From contig CP012812.1 of the NCBI GenBank assembly GCA_001936135.1, positions 682,001 to 746,000 on the forward strand: DNA of 64,000 nt. Direction: 5' to 3'. This document shows positions 29,606-39,418 of this stretch, piece by piece. Every line of letters begins with the position of its first letter. Within the stretch, counting starts at the first letter, position 1. The notes beneath the pieces were generated by a model. That model was given only the letters and a program-made list of their open reading frames with translations, searched no databases and was not told the DNA's origin. The stretch comes from Saccharomycopsis fibuligera x Saccharomycopsis cf. fibuligera (taxonomy: Eukaryota; Ascomycota; Saccharomycetes; Ascoideales; Saccharomycopsidaceae). The translations under genes were made by a program, and so were the position numbers.

Positions 29606-32038
29606 TCACTCGAACAACTCAGCATTGAGCATCGCACCAAGCACCTCCCTCGTATCATTCCTGCTGTTGTCTTCCGCTGCCTCAAGCTCGTGCTTGTACT
29701 GCACAAGTTCCACCTGCATACTTTTAATCTCGCTGCTGCTCGCGCTGCTGCTGCCGATCAGAAGTTGCACTTTGGCCTTGAGAGACTCATTTTCAAGCAT
29801 AAGCCAGCAAAGAATCATATCAATTTGCCTCACTGTGTCGAACCCGAATGCTACTTTTTGGAAGTGCTCCTCACTAAAGACATATTCTTGTGACAAAAGT
29901 GTCAGAATAAAGTTTTCGTTGTTGAAATCGTAGTACTGTTTCTTATCAATGTCTAGTTTCTTGAATGCTCGTTTCTGTAAACCGTTGCTAATCAGTAGCA
30001 ATTTTTGCACTACTCCAAGTTGTTGTGCTTCCTTGTTTGAATTGTCAGTAAGAGATACAAGTTTATTAATAAGTCTCAATCTTTCATTTGATCCAAGGGC
30101 CAAATTATTCAACAATACCAAGATGATCTCTAGGAGATTATTCAAAAATTCTCGTTTAGTTGAAGTAGTGGATAATGGGAATAATCTCTCAACCAAAGTG
30201 GTTTTTTTACCATTGGCTTGGATCGTCGATAATGGTTTGAACAATTGTTTCAAAAAACCTGCCTCAATTAACCGATTGCTAACATCAAGTACAATGTTGT
30301 TGTTGTCGTCGTCTTCTTCTTCTTTTTCTTCTTCTTCATTTGCTCCATCTTCTCGTTTTTTAGTAGTGAAAACTCGATTAGGATACGGATTCAGCAACAT
30401 TTCCAAAATCAAAGCAAACGTTCTCTGAAGCACCCATTTAATACTTTTTTCGTACTTGTCGGTGTCAAAATACTCTTCTATAGTATTGTGATCACCTTCC
30501 CCAGCACCAACCTTAACTATATAGTTTTTCTTATCAAAATAATTCTTCAACATAAGCATCACAAGTTCTATTCCCTCATATTGCAAGAACTCTCTTTTAG
30601 CTTTAACATCACAACGTAACAAAAGTTTAAACATGTTGAAAAAATCCTCAAAATAGTTTTCTTGTGGGGTATTCCGTAATGGCTTGTTTGCTGGTTTTTT
30701 GAACTTGGAGAGAATAATTAGCAACGACTCAACGTAGCTTGGCTCCTGCTTGTTCTTATTACTACCAATTTGTTGCTGAGATTTCAAAAACTTGGATATG
30801 TAATTAGTAGTGGTAGTGGTATTTTTTTTATTATCACTAGCACTTTTTTCATTCTCCATTATAATGACCCATTGAGCCACTAATTTGGAATAATACTCAC
30901 TAGCATACTGATTTGCAGGGGTTATTTCACTGACTTTTTTAATTTGGAAAAATTCTGAACCACTGTTTAAAAATTGGTTCACTTGAATGTTTGTGACTAA
31001 TAAGTCATTTATAATAGTAACCTTTTGCAAAATATCGTGTTTTAGCGCAGTTATTGTCATAGTAATCCCAATATCATCACCTTTAGTGCTGTCCAAGCTC
31101 AGATCCAAAACAACAGCCTCAGCAATCAACGAAACCAATAAAACCAATCCATTGGAAACAAATTCCTGTTTTTCAATCTCTGTGATTTTGTCTTCGAATT
31201 CAAGCTTGAAATCAATTGCTTTTTCAGGATAATGACTGGTTCCTGAAAGTCTAAGTAAGCCAGCTACCAAAACTTCTAAGAACCCCAAGCTGCAAACTAG
31301 CTGTTCAACCATCCTCAATTGACTCAATTTAAGCTTCAACTTTTCTACTTCCTTTTTGCCATTCTCTCTCAATTCTCCCTCCTCCTCGTCATCTTCATCA
31401 CCACCAGCAGTAACGAGATCATTCAATACATTTAAAACTTGAAATTTGATATCAAAATTAGGATGCTTTTGAAAAATCGTCACTAGCAATCTCAAAACAT
31501 TAACATTTCCATCCCCACTTCCATTTTTGGCAATATTAATACTATTGTCATTGTTGTTTTTGTCATCGCTATTTCCCACAGCAAGCCAACGGTAAACTTT
31601 CTCAGTAACCTCAGCATCCTCAATAATTGCCACATTACTCATTTGTTTGATCAAATCATTCAATAATCCCTCGGATGGCAATAACTGCATTGCTTCTTCT
31701 TCTTTGTTGGTAACTTTATTTTTGTTTGTGTTTTTGTTTTGTTTTTGCTCATCACGAAGGGACAAATTTATATCAAGGACTTCTGTCATGAATTGCTGAA
31801 TCTTAGTAAACCAAACAATATCCAATGCAGCGTCATTTTCTTCATCAAGAGCAGTCTTTATCCGCTGCAACTTTTGTGCTGTTGTGGATTCTTGATTGTT
31901 ATTGATGTTGTTAAAAGAATCATTGGAGGATAACTTAGTTACTTTGCTACCATTTTTGGCATCAGTATCACTTTTAATCTCTTCCCGTTGTCTCTTCTTA
32001 GATCCAATGGTAGTTTCAAACAAATTTTCAATATTCAT
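29606..32038 (-). CDS. CTNNBL1: CTNNBL1-like armadillo protein of the Prp19/CDC5L spliceosome complex
   Basis: An 810-residue protein starting MNIENLFETTIGSKKRQREE, with a basic nuclear-localisation-like patch at 13-18. The frame runs further upstream only from a GTG through low-complexity codons, so the ATG at 32038 is the start. The second half matches the beta-catenin-like 1 family: ESLLIILSKFKKP, REFLQYEGIELVMLMLKNYF and LVLLNNLALGSNERLRLINKL correspond to the human armadillo repeats, and the C-terminal FGFDTVRQIDMILCWLM helix to the family end. Human CTNNBL1 (563 aa) binds CDC5L and Prp31; S. cerevisiae has no clear orthologue as far as I know. Asn- and Lys-rich inserts explain the greater length. 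Confidence 0.8.
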   Translation of the reverse strand: MNIENLFETTIGSKKRQREEIKSDTDAKNGSKVTKLSSNDSFNNINNNQESTTAQKLQRIKTALDEENDAALDIVWFTKIQQFMTEVLDINLSLRDEQKQNKNTNKNKVTNKEEEAMQLLPSEGLLNDLIKQMSNVAIIEDAEVTEKVYRWLAVGNSDDKNNNDNSINIAKNGSGDGNVNVLRLLVTIFQKHPNFDIKFQVLNVLNDLVTAGGDEDDEEEGELRENGKKEVEKLKLKLSQLRMVEQLVCSLGFLEVLVAGLLRLSGTSHYPEKAIDFKLEFEDKITEIEKQEFVSNGLVLLVSLIAEAVVLDLSLDSTKGDDIGITMTITALKHDILQKVTIINDLLVTNIQVNQFLNSGSEFFQIKKVSEITPANQYASEYYSKLVAQWVIIMENEKSASDNKKNTTTTTNYISKFLKSQQQIGSNKNKQEPSYVESLLIILSKFKKPANKPLRNTPQENYFEDFFNMFKLLLRCDVKAKREFLQYEGIELVMLMLKNYFDKKNYIVKVGAGEGDHNTIEEYFDTDKYEKSIKWVLQRTFALILEMLLNPYPNRVFTTKKREDGANEEEEKEEEDDDNNNIVLDVSNRLIEAGFLKQLFKPLSTIQANGKKTTLVERLFPLSTTSTKREFLNNLLEIILVLLNNLALGSNERLRLINKLVSLTDNSNKEAQQLGVVQKLLLISNGLQKRAFKKLDIDKKQYYDFNNENFILTLLSQEYVFSEEHFQKVAFGFDTVRQIDMILCWLMLENESLKAKVQLLIGSSSASSSEIKSMQVELVQYKHELEAAEDNSRNDTREVLGAMLNAELFE

Positions 32039-33056
32039 CCTTTTCAAGTGTATTCCAGAATTGTAAAAATCTATTTTCAATATGCTAACAGTATGTTTCT
32101 TAGTTGTTGTTTTTTTTTTAAAAAAAAATAAAAAAAGCAGAGCCCGCGATGTTGATTTATCTCGCACAATATTTGATAGAGGCCAAGTGAGCTTAAAATT
32201 AAAGGTGACTATCTATAACAAAATACGCGCGCAAATAATGATTTAAAAAAATATGGGGGGGGGGGGGGGGGGGGGGGTTAAAGTTTTTGTTCCTTTAAAC
32301 TGGCTTATAATAAAAGTGTCGATAAGGAATTGCTTTCTTTTTAGAATCGTGATTAATCAATAAGCACTATTGGCGGCTGATCCAGTTGTGCTAGTTGTGT
32401 TATATGCTTATGCTGAGGAAATTGATTGTTGATATTCATAATATTTCTCCGTATGCGATGAGATTTTTTTTTTTTTTTTTTTTTAGGTACTCTTCAATAT
32501 TTTTTGATTTTTGCGTCGTGCTTTGGCATGCATGATATTTAATTCTTCTGTATGCTGTACGCCAGTAATTATTAGCATCATTTCAGATTCACTACCGGCG
32601 GCCCATTTCAGTTTCTTTATAAATGAAAAAAGCAGATACTTTCAATGAGTTAACTCAATTTACGCCATGGGCATTACGAAGTTGGACTTTATCCAAACGC
32701 TTATTATAATTCCAAGCATGAAGAAAAATCAAATAACTAAAATAAACGCAAATATAACATTTTTTTATACAATTTTTATATTTTGTTTTCAAAACAAGTA
32801 GTATGGTAATAGTGAGAAAAAGTATGTGTAAGCATTTAAAGCGTTAAAATAGGTAAAAAATTGTAAAAAAACAAAAATGAACAAACAGAAATAAAGAAAT
32901 AAATAAACAAACATTTCGTAACCTCTTGACATGACATGATATAAACAAATGACCCGTCTTGACAACATGTAACAAGGTGGGAGTAGCAACAAAACAACAT
33001 GAATGAATCAAGAATTCAACATAACTTTTTTTTTCTTTTTGTAAAAATTATGCAGT
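32039..33056 (-). other. Region upstream of the CTNNBL1-like gene and 3' of HXK2
   Basis: Holds the 23-bp G run at 32255-32277 and a long T run near 32466-32484. The HXK2 3' end is A/T-rich. No gene is seen. Confidence 0.6.
32255..32277. repeat. Poly-G tract of 23 bp
   Basis: Twenty-three uninterrupted G on the + strand, 217 bp upstream of the CTNNBL1-like ATG (C on its sense strand). Rare in AT-rich yeast DNA; the exact length may be unreliable. Confidence 0.85.
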
Positions 33057-34800
33057 TTATTTCTTGATACCAAGAGACTTGCCTTCACTTAAACGTTTCT
33101 CAGCTAAAGCGGCAATGATAGCAGCACCAGCACCAGAACCATCTTCAGCAGCGACAATTTTGATTGGGTGTTTGTCGTATGGCAAGTTCCAGCCAAAGAT
33201 ATCGTCCAATCCTTGAGCAGCACGTTCCTTGAAGTTTGGATATTTGTTGTAAACGGAACCATCAGCTGCGGCGTGAGCAGAAGTCAAACCTCTCTTTTTG
33301 GCAAGAGCAGCGATACCACAAACAGACAATCTACTGGATCTAACACCAACAAACTCAGCCAATTTACGGATCAATTTTCTTTCAGCCTTGGTGGTAGTGA
33401 TATTCAACAAGCTGACAAATAAGTCGTTAGTGTCTTCCAAGTTTTCAAATGGATCTTCTTCAATTTTAGCAGGTACAGAAGTGTCCAAGATAAATGGTTC
33501 TTTCAACTTGGTGATATCTTGGTTCTTAAAGACAAAACCATCATTGTACAAGTCGATCAAAACCAATCTCATAAGTTCACCCAAGTAGTAACCAGAAATC
33601 ATTTTTTCGAAAGTTTGTTGGCCAGGTCTTGGAGATTCTTCATCAATTTGCACATCATATTTAGTTCTTGGCAATACTTTGTGTTCATTGTCAAAAGCAC
33701 CGTATTCACAGTTAATGGCCATCAAATCTTCTTGATCGACATCGTCACCCAACTTACCTTCCAATTTTGGAATAGCGCTAACTTTTTCGTAGTAAGCACC
33801 GTTACAACCAGTACCGAAAATCAAACCCATCTGAGTTTCTGGGTCAGTGTAAGCAGAAGCAACCAAAGTACCGGTGGTGTCGTTAATCAAAGCAACGACC
33901 TTAATTGGCAACTTGTATTTAGACAAAGCAGTCTGCAACATTGGAACAACATCGTGACCTTCGACACCCTTGATGTCGTAACCTTTAGTCCAACGTTGCA
34001 AAACACCTTGATTCAAGGCGTCTTGAGATGCTGGGTAAGAGAAAGTAAAACCCAATGGCAAGTCGTGGGTGATACCATTTGGAAATTGCTCGATAAGGAA
34101 GTCGTTCAAAGAAGTAGCAATGAAGTCGAACAAAACATCAGAAGAAGTAGTTCTGATGTTCTTTGGCAATCTGAATTTAGATTGAGTAGTGTCAAAGTCT
34201 CTGTTACCGCTCAATTTGATTAAACAGACTCTTAAGTTCGTACCACCCAAGTCAATGGCCAAATAGTCACCTTTTTCTTTACCAGTTGGGTAGTCAAGAA
34301 CCCAACCTGGAATCATTGGAATGTTCCCACCTTTTTTGGAAAGACCTTTCTCCAATTCAGTAACGAAATGGTCAGTAATGGATCTCAATTTGGTTGGAGA
34401 AACATGGAACAAAGTTCTTAATTGCTCTATTTGGTCGAGCAAGTTCTCTGGCACATCAGCCATGGAGCCCTAATTATTTAGTTAGTAAGTGTTTTCAAAA
34501 CGAACAACATCGACATCAATGCTTTTGAACGTCAGTTAATTGACGAACTACAGTCCGGCCAAACCATTGACTTTGCCTTGCTCAATGCTGAAAAAAGCTC
34601 AGCGCTTAAATCGAGCAAGAGAAAATGAAAACATTTCGATCGGCGCAGATATGACTATCATAACAAAAAGTAATTGCTTGAACTGAAAATTGCACAGTTC
34701 GATAGCACTGTCAATTTGACGCCACTGAATATCAGCGGGTGGTGAGCAAATAAGTACATACTTTTCTAACTGGAGGTCTTTTTGGGCCAAGATGAACCAT
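33057..34800 (-). CDS. HXK2: Hxk2-like hexokinase with a 39-nt first exon
   Basis: Phosphorylates glucose and fructose at the entry of glycolysis. Exon 1 is 34762-34800 (MVHLGPKRPPVRK) and exon 2 is 33057-34469, starting GSMADVPEN; together 483 residues, as in other yeast hexokinases. Motifs: LAIDLGGTNLRV (phosphate 1), LGFTFSYPA (sugar site), INDTTGTL, GTGCNGAYYE and the C-terminal adenosine segment GSGAGAAIIAAL. RKGSMA keeps the N-terminal regulatory Ser of S. cerevisiae Hxk2, whose K7-M16 decapeptide governs nuclear localisation and Mig1 binding; here an intron splits it. The exon 2 ATG at 34463 could give a form lacking the decapeptide. A TATATA at 34890-34895 sits 90 bp upstream. It is divergent from the fumarase gene across 2.6 kb. 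Confidence 0.97.
34470..34761 (-). other. HXK2 intron (292 nt)
   Basis: On the minus strand: donor GTATGT at 34761-34756, branch TACTAAC at 34487-34481, acceptor TAG ending at 34470. Splicing restores the conserved KGSMADVP junction. Reading through gives a stop within nine codons of the donor. Confidence 0.95.
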
Positions 34801-37402
34801 TGTGAAATGTGCGTGAGTGTGTGTGTGTGTGTTAGTTTGTTCAAGTGAAAAATGCGATGAAGTGATGGACAGTTTATGGAACTGTGCAATATATAAGCAA
34901 GAGTGGTTTTAAATTTTTGTAATCAGAAGCAAAGCAGACTGCAAAAATATAAGATACAGAATGAGTTCTTTGATAAGATGACAAACAACAAGGCAGGAGG
35001 AAAGAAGAAGAAAGGGCAGAAAAAAAAAAAAAAAAAGGCAGCAACAAGCAGATCTAAGGCGCTTATATAAAAAAGAAGCGCCGATCGAGAGCAGCGAAGA
35101 AGGAGGAAAAAAAAAGTGCAGCGTTGGCCATTTCGTGATGCCATCCTGGAGCGCAGCGCAGCCCTGGCCACTAGCTGACTATTACCATTGTACTAGAGAC
35201 AAAGCCAATGTCAGAGGGCCGGGTGACAGGTGAAGTCTCACAGTGTTTGTGAGTGCTGCAGCAGCGGATTTATGCGGTTACCAGCAGTCGCACACGCTCT
35301 GGACAAGTTCACTGAGCATTTGTGCCAGCAGACAGCGGTCATGGGGGTCTGGTAGGAATCAGCACTATTCTCTAACGCGGTATTATCAATAATGGAAGGT
35401 GTTTATATACTAAGATGTGCTAACGATGGCGTAGAAAGTGTTAGATCTTCCCACCCCACTCTCGTTCTCTCTCCGGAAAAACCCCATGGGACCTGCACAA
35501 TGACGACGATATTTTTCGACAGTTCCACTGCTGGGACGGAAAAACAATAGGGAGCTTTGCGTGCCAGATGTGGCCAGAAGTCTTGGTGTACCAGGAGACT
35601 ACGTGTGTGTTACATCGCTGCTTTTTAGCATGCAAATGTTGATTAGCCCAGGAGGGATATAACACAGTAGCGTTGTGAGGTTGAAGGTGTAGAAGCAAAT
35701 ATCGAAAAAAAAGTACAGTGTCATGGCTTCGTGAAACTCCGCGGGCTCCCGTCCGCAGACTCCGTAAAGTTTTTGCGTGCCCGTGGGGAGAGGCCAACTG
35801 TACTCCAGACGGATGTCCGAGTACTCCAGGTGTGGATTAACTCCAGGTTCTTCTCCAGACTAGATCTGTTGAAAAAATGTGTGAAGTTAGTTTGACTCGT
35901 TGCAAAAGCATAAGCTCTGAAACATCTTTTGTATGTGGCCTGTTCGGGAATTTTACTGCAATCTCTTCGGAATATCTACCAGGCAGATAATTGCCGAGGA
36001 GCACATATTGATGCAGTAGGATACCGAACCCTGCATGACGGAGGAAACCGCTAGAAAAATTAGAATATATCAAGGGAAAAAACTCCGGCAAAGCGACTAG
36101 CTTTCGAGTTTTTTTGTTTTGTTTTTTTTTGTTTTGTTTTTAGAAAAGTCTGCAAGTACGCTTTAAACCTAAGATCCTCTCAAAAAGCACTCTGGCAACT
36201 CCGAGATCTAGTACTCATTGGCCCGTACTTGCGACACTCTCCGTTACCAGCAAGTTCTTCCGGTGGGCGTATGCCAAACCCCGAGAAAGTGGGAGCCGAG
36301 ATGGCACCAACGGCAGAGTCGTTCATGTCTGTATAAAAAATACTGAAGTGATTTCTCCTTGTCTTGAGGCTGGCTTCAAAGTGTATCTTCGATTCTGACA
36401 CCTATTGCTGTACTCCGCACTATTATTAGGGCTAACAAGAAGTCGAGTATTTTGACGAGTGCCTCAAACCATTATTCATCTCTTACTAGTTAATTAGCAT
36501 TTACTCTGTTTTTTTTGAGGAAACAGAGTTTTTCTGAACTTTATTGCAAGAGTGTGTAACAACAACGACTTACAATAATAGGAGTACGTTGTAAGCACCA
36601 ATTTGAAAAAAAAAAAAAAAAAAAGTCATCTGTGCTAAACTCACAACGTCCCGTTAAGGGTTTCTTCATTTATTGCCATTGGTGAGGGCCTCCATACATT
36701 CAGTTTACTGGATAGCCGATACTCGTTAGCCGATAAGCCCATAGCCGATCGATAATGGCTAGCGATGAAAAACCCACCTGTCCGCAAACTGTTGAACTCT
36801 AAGTTTATATTGGTACTTTGTGGTTGACATTTCAGAACCAAGACCACTCTGCGCGCTGAAGCATAGAATATCTGGTGCTTTGATGTCTATCGCCATGTGT
36901 GTGTGTGTGTGTGTTCTGCACCTCCTGGTGCATGCTCCTGAACCTGTCAAAGCCGAGGCACTGGCAAATGTAGTGATATTATCAAGAAGTGTACACTTAT
37001 AGGAACGAGCACTCGGGGCTCTTGAGAATATGATAACAGGATGCTATTCTGGGGGGTGGCAGCCTCGCTGGACATACATAATACATAGCCTATACAAAAG
37101 AATGTGCGCGGGGTGTTTGAAAGCACGGCTGTGCTTCCCCGGGGTGCTCCGCTTTGTTTGTTGTGCGATTAACGATTAATATTTTTTTTGTCCCCCTAGC
37201 CACCACGGTGTGTCATTGGCTATGGCTATCGCAGCAGTGTATGATGGGCTATATAACACTCTGTCCGTGTCCTTCTGGACACCAGCCGGGGGTGTTTATA
37301 TATAAGTAGCCGTCCCGCCCATCAAATGCCCTTCTACTTGAGTACATATATACTCTGCAACGAGTGTGTGTAAACGCGCATATTTTAAAATAGACAAAAA
37401 TC
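34801..37402. promoter_or_regulatory. 2.6 kb divergent HXK2/fumarase regulatory region
   Basis: Unusually long for this genome and locally GC-richer. Contents: (AC/GT)n at 34817-34832 in the HXK2 leader, an HXK2 TATA at 34890-34895, four CTCCAG copies at 35803-35858, an inverted CGG-N4-CCG at 35810-35819, a hairpin at 36503-36529, three TAGCCGAT copies at 36713-36749, (TG)n at 36896-36914, four SYGGGG Mig1-type cores at 37049-37291 and a TATATATAA near 37297. No coding frame in it looks real. Confidence 0.6.
37049..37291 (+). promoter_or_regulatory. Cluster of four Mig1-type SYGGGG cores upstream of fumarase
   Basis: CTGGGG at 37049, GCGGGG at 37108, CCGGGG at 37139 and CCGGGG at 37286, all on the + strand within 250 bp, before the TATATATAA near 37297. 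They match the Mig1 core, but the AT flank of a full site is weak for most. Confidence 0.4.
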
Positions 37403-38932
37403 ATGGTTGAAACCAGAACCGAAACAGATGCCTTTGGCGAAATCGTATGCGTGTCTTTTTTTTTTGTTTTTTGTTTTTTTTATTAACGGCGTTTAAAGCA
37501 ACAGTATCACTCGACTGCTCTTTTGGTACTAACACCTCACACATAGCAAGTTGACGCCTCCAAATACTGGGGCGCCCAAACCCAACGTTCATTGCAAAAC
37601 TTTGACATTGGTGGCGCCGCTGAGCGTCTCCCAGTGCCGTTGATTAGATCTTTTGGCATCCTCAAGAAAGCTGCTGCTACTGTTAATGCCACATATGGAC
37701 TTGATCCGGAAATCAGTACGGCGATCCAGCAAGCAGCTCAAGAAATCATTGACGGCAATCACGATGACCAGTTTCCCTTGGTGGTATTTCAAACCGGCTC
37801 AGGGACTCAATCCAACATGAATGCTAACGAGGTCATATCCAACAGAGCCATCGAGATCTTGCAGGGCACCAAAGGATCCAAAAGCCCAGTGCATCCAAAC
37901 GACCATGTCAACATGTCGCAGTCCAGCAATGATACATTCCCCACGGTGATGCATATTGCTATTGTCACAGAAATCGTAAACCAGCTAATTCCTAGCCTTG
38001 GTGCTCTTAGAGACGCCTTGGATGCTAAGGCCAAGCAGTTTGCTCATATTGTCAAAATTGGAAGAACACATCTACAGGACGCCACGCCATTGACTTTGGG
38101 CCAAGAGTTTTCTGGGTACGTTCAACAACTCACTTTTGGCCTTGAGCGGATTCGCAACACATTGCCCAGATTGCGCTTGTTGGCACAAGGAGGCACCGCC
38201 GTCGGCACTGGCTTGAACACCAGAGCAGGTTTTGATGTTGCCATTGCCAAAGAAGTCAGTAAGCTAGTCGCCGAGCTTTCGGAGGACAACAACAGCGAGG
38301 AGGTGATCGAGTTCGAAACCGCGCCAAACAAGTTTGAGGCCTTAGCGGCGCACGACGCCGTTGTTGAAGCTAGTGGCGCCCTCAACACTGTTTCCGTGTC
38401 GTTATTCAAGATTGCGAATGATATCAGGTACTTGGGCTCAGGCCCCCGCTGCGGTTACGGGGAGCTTTCGTTGCCGGAAAACGAGCCAGGCTCGTCCATC
38501 ATGCCGGGCAAGGTGAACCCAACGCAGTGCGAGGCATTGACTATGGTGTGTGCACAAGTCTTTGGCAACCATTCCACCATCACTTTTGCGGGAGCCTCGG
38601 GCCAGTTTGAATTGAATGTGTTCAAGCCGGTGCTTGCCAAGAATTTGCTCAGTAGCATCAGGCTATTGGGCGACGGGGCAAGAAGTTTTAGAGTCAATTG
38701 CGTTGAGGGCCTCAGGGCAAATGAAGACAAAATCGGCCAGATCGTTAAAGAGTCATTGATGCTCGTGACGGCGTTGAACCCCAAAATTGGATATGACAAT
38801 GCTTCCAAAGTGGCTAAGAATGCTCACAAGAAGGGCATCACTTTGAAGGAAAGTGCGTTGGAGTTGGAAATGTTGCAAGAAGAAGAGTTTGATCAGTTGG
38901 TTAGGCCAGAAAAGATGCTTGGACCAAAATAA
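37403..38932 (+). CDS. FUM1: Fumarase (class II) with a 42-nt first exon and no visible mitochondrial presequence
   Basis: Interconverts fumarate and malate. Exon 1, 37403-37444, encodes [14 protein letters not shown]; exon 2, 37547-38932, starts [15 protein letters not shown]. Total 475 residues. Family motifs: [33 protein letters not shown] (catalytic His), and the signature [13 protein letters not shown]. An in-frame TAG lies 12 nt before the ATG, and the protein starts where the cytosolic form of S. cerevisiae Fum1 starts, so the product is probably cytosolic. Candida species carry two fumarase genes, and this may be the non-mitochondrial one; FUM1 is used here only as the family name. 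A short acidic insert ([13 protein letters not shown], near 230-242) is unusual. It converges with GSH2. Confidence 0.95.
37445..37546 (+). other. Fumarase gene intron (102 nt)
   Basis: Donor GTATGC at 37445, T-rich tract, branch TACTAAC at 37527-37533, acceptor TAG ending at 37546. Splicing in phase 0 restores [17 protein letters not shown]. Confidence 0.95.
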
Positions 38933-39418
38933 AAATAAAAAAAAATGAAAAACTCATTTTCTTTTCTTGTTTGTTTGTTTGTTGGTGTTGCGTTGTTTGA
39001 TTAGAATTTGTTATAAATTTTCTGCTTTTTTATTGGCTTTTGCTTTGGTGGTGTAAAGTATAATAGATAGGTTGCGCAAGTGTAGCCTTTACGTAGGTAT
39101 AAGACAATAGTAAATTACGATGGTACACTGTGCAAAATCAAGCTTGAGACTAGATTATGGGAACGGTCCTACGCCATCGTCTTTAAACATTCATTCATTC
39201 ATTAAAGTTGAAACCTATTGCTCTATAATCTGAATGTGAAACAAAATAATGAAAATAGAAAATCTATTAGTACAGTAGCATTCCTACGCTCGTGCACTCA
39301 TTTGGTATCCTGTCATCTTGCATGTATTTATGATTAGCATCTCCTCGCTCTGCTCTGCTCTGCTCTGCTCTGCTCTGCTCTGCTCTGCTCTGCTCTGCTC
39401 TGCTCTGCTCTGCTCAAT
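38933..39418. other. Convergent fumarase/GSH2 3' region
   Basis: A- and T-rich 3' flanks plus the TGCTC array at 39347-39415. No gene. Confidence 0.7.
39347..39415 (-). repeat. (GAGCA)n array directly after the GSH2 stop, about 14 units
   Basis: Perfect TGCTC tandem units on the + strand (GAGCA in GSH2 sense), starting 3 nt after the stop codon. The same pentamer, in the same sense, follows ENG1. Confidence 0.97.

Noticed and set aside
32039-32167. N-terminal extension of the CTNNBL1-like protein
   Set aside because: Begins at GTG with low-complexity Phe/Lys/Thr codons; the ATG at 32038 starts the conserved-looking protein.
34801-37402. Hidden gene or centromere in the long HXK2/fumarase gap
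   Set aside because: Frames lack family features and no large inverted repeat was seen; promoter-like motifs explain the region better.
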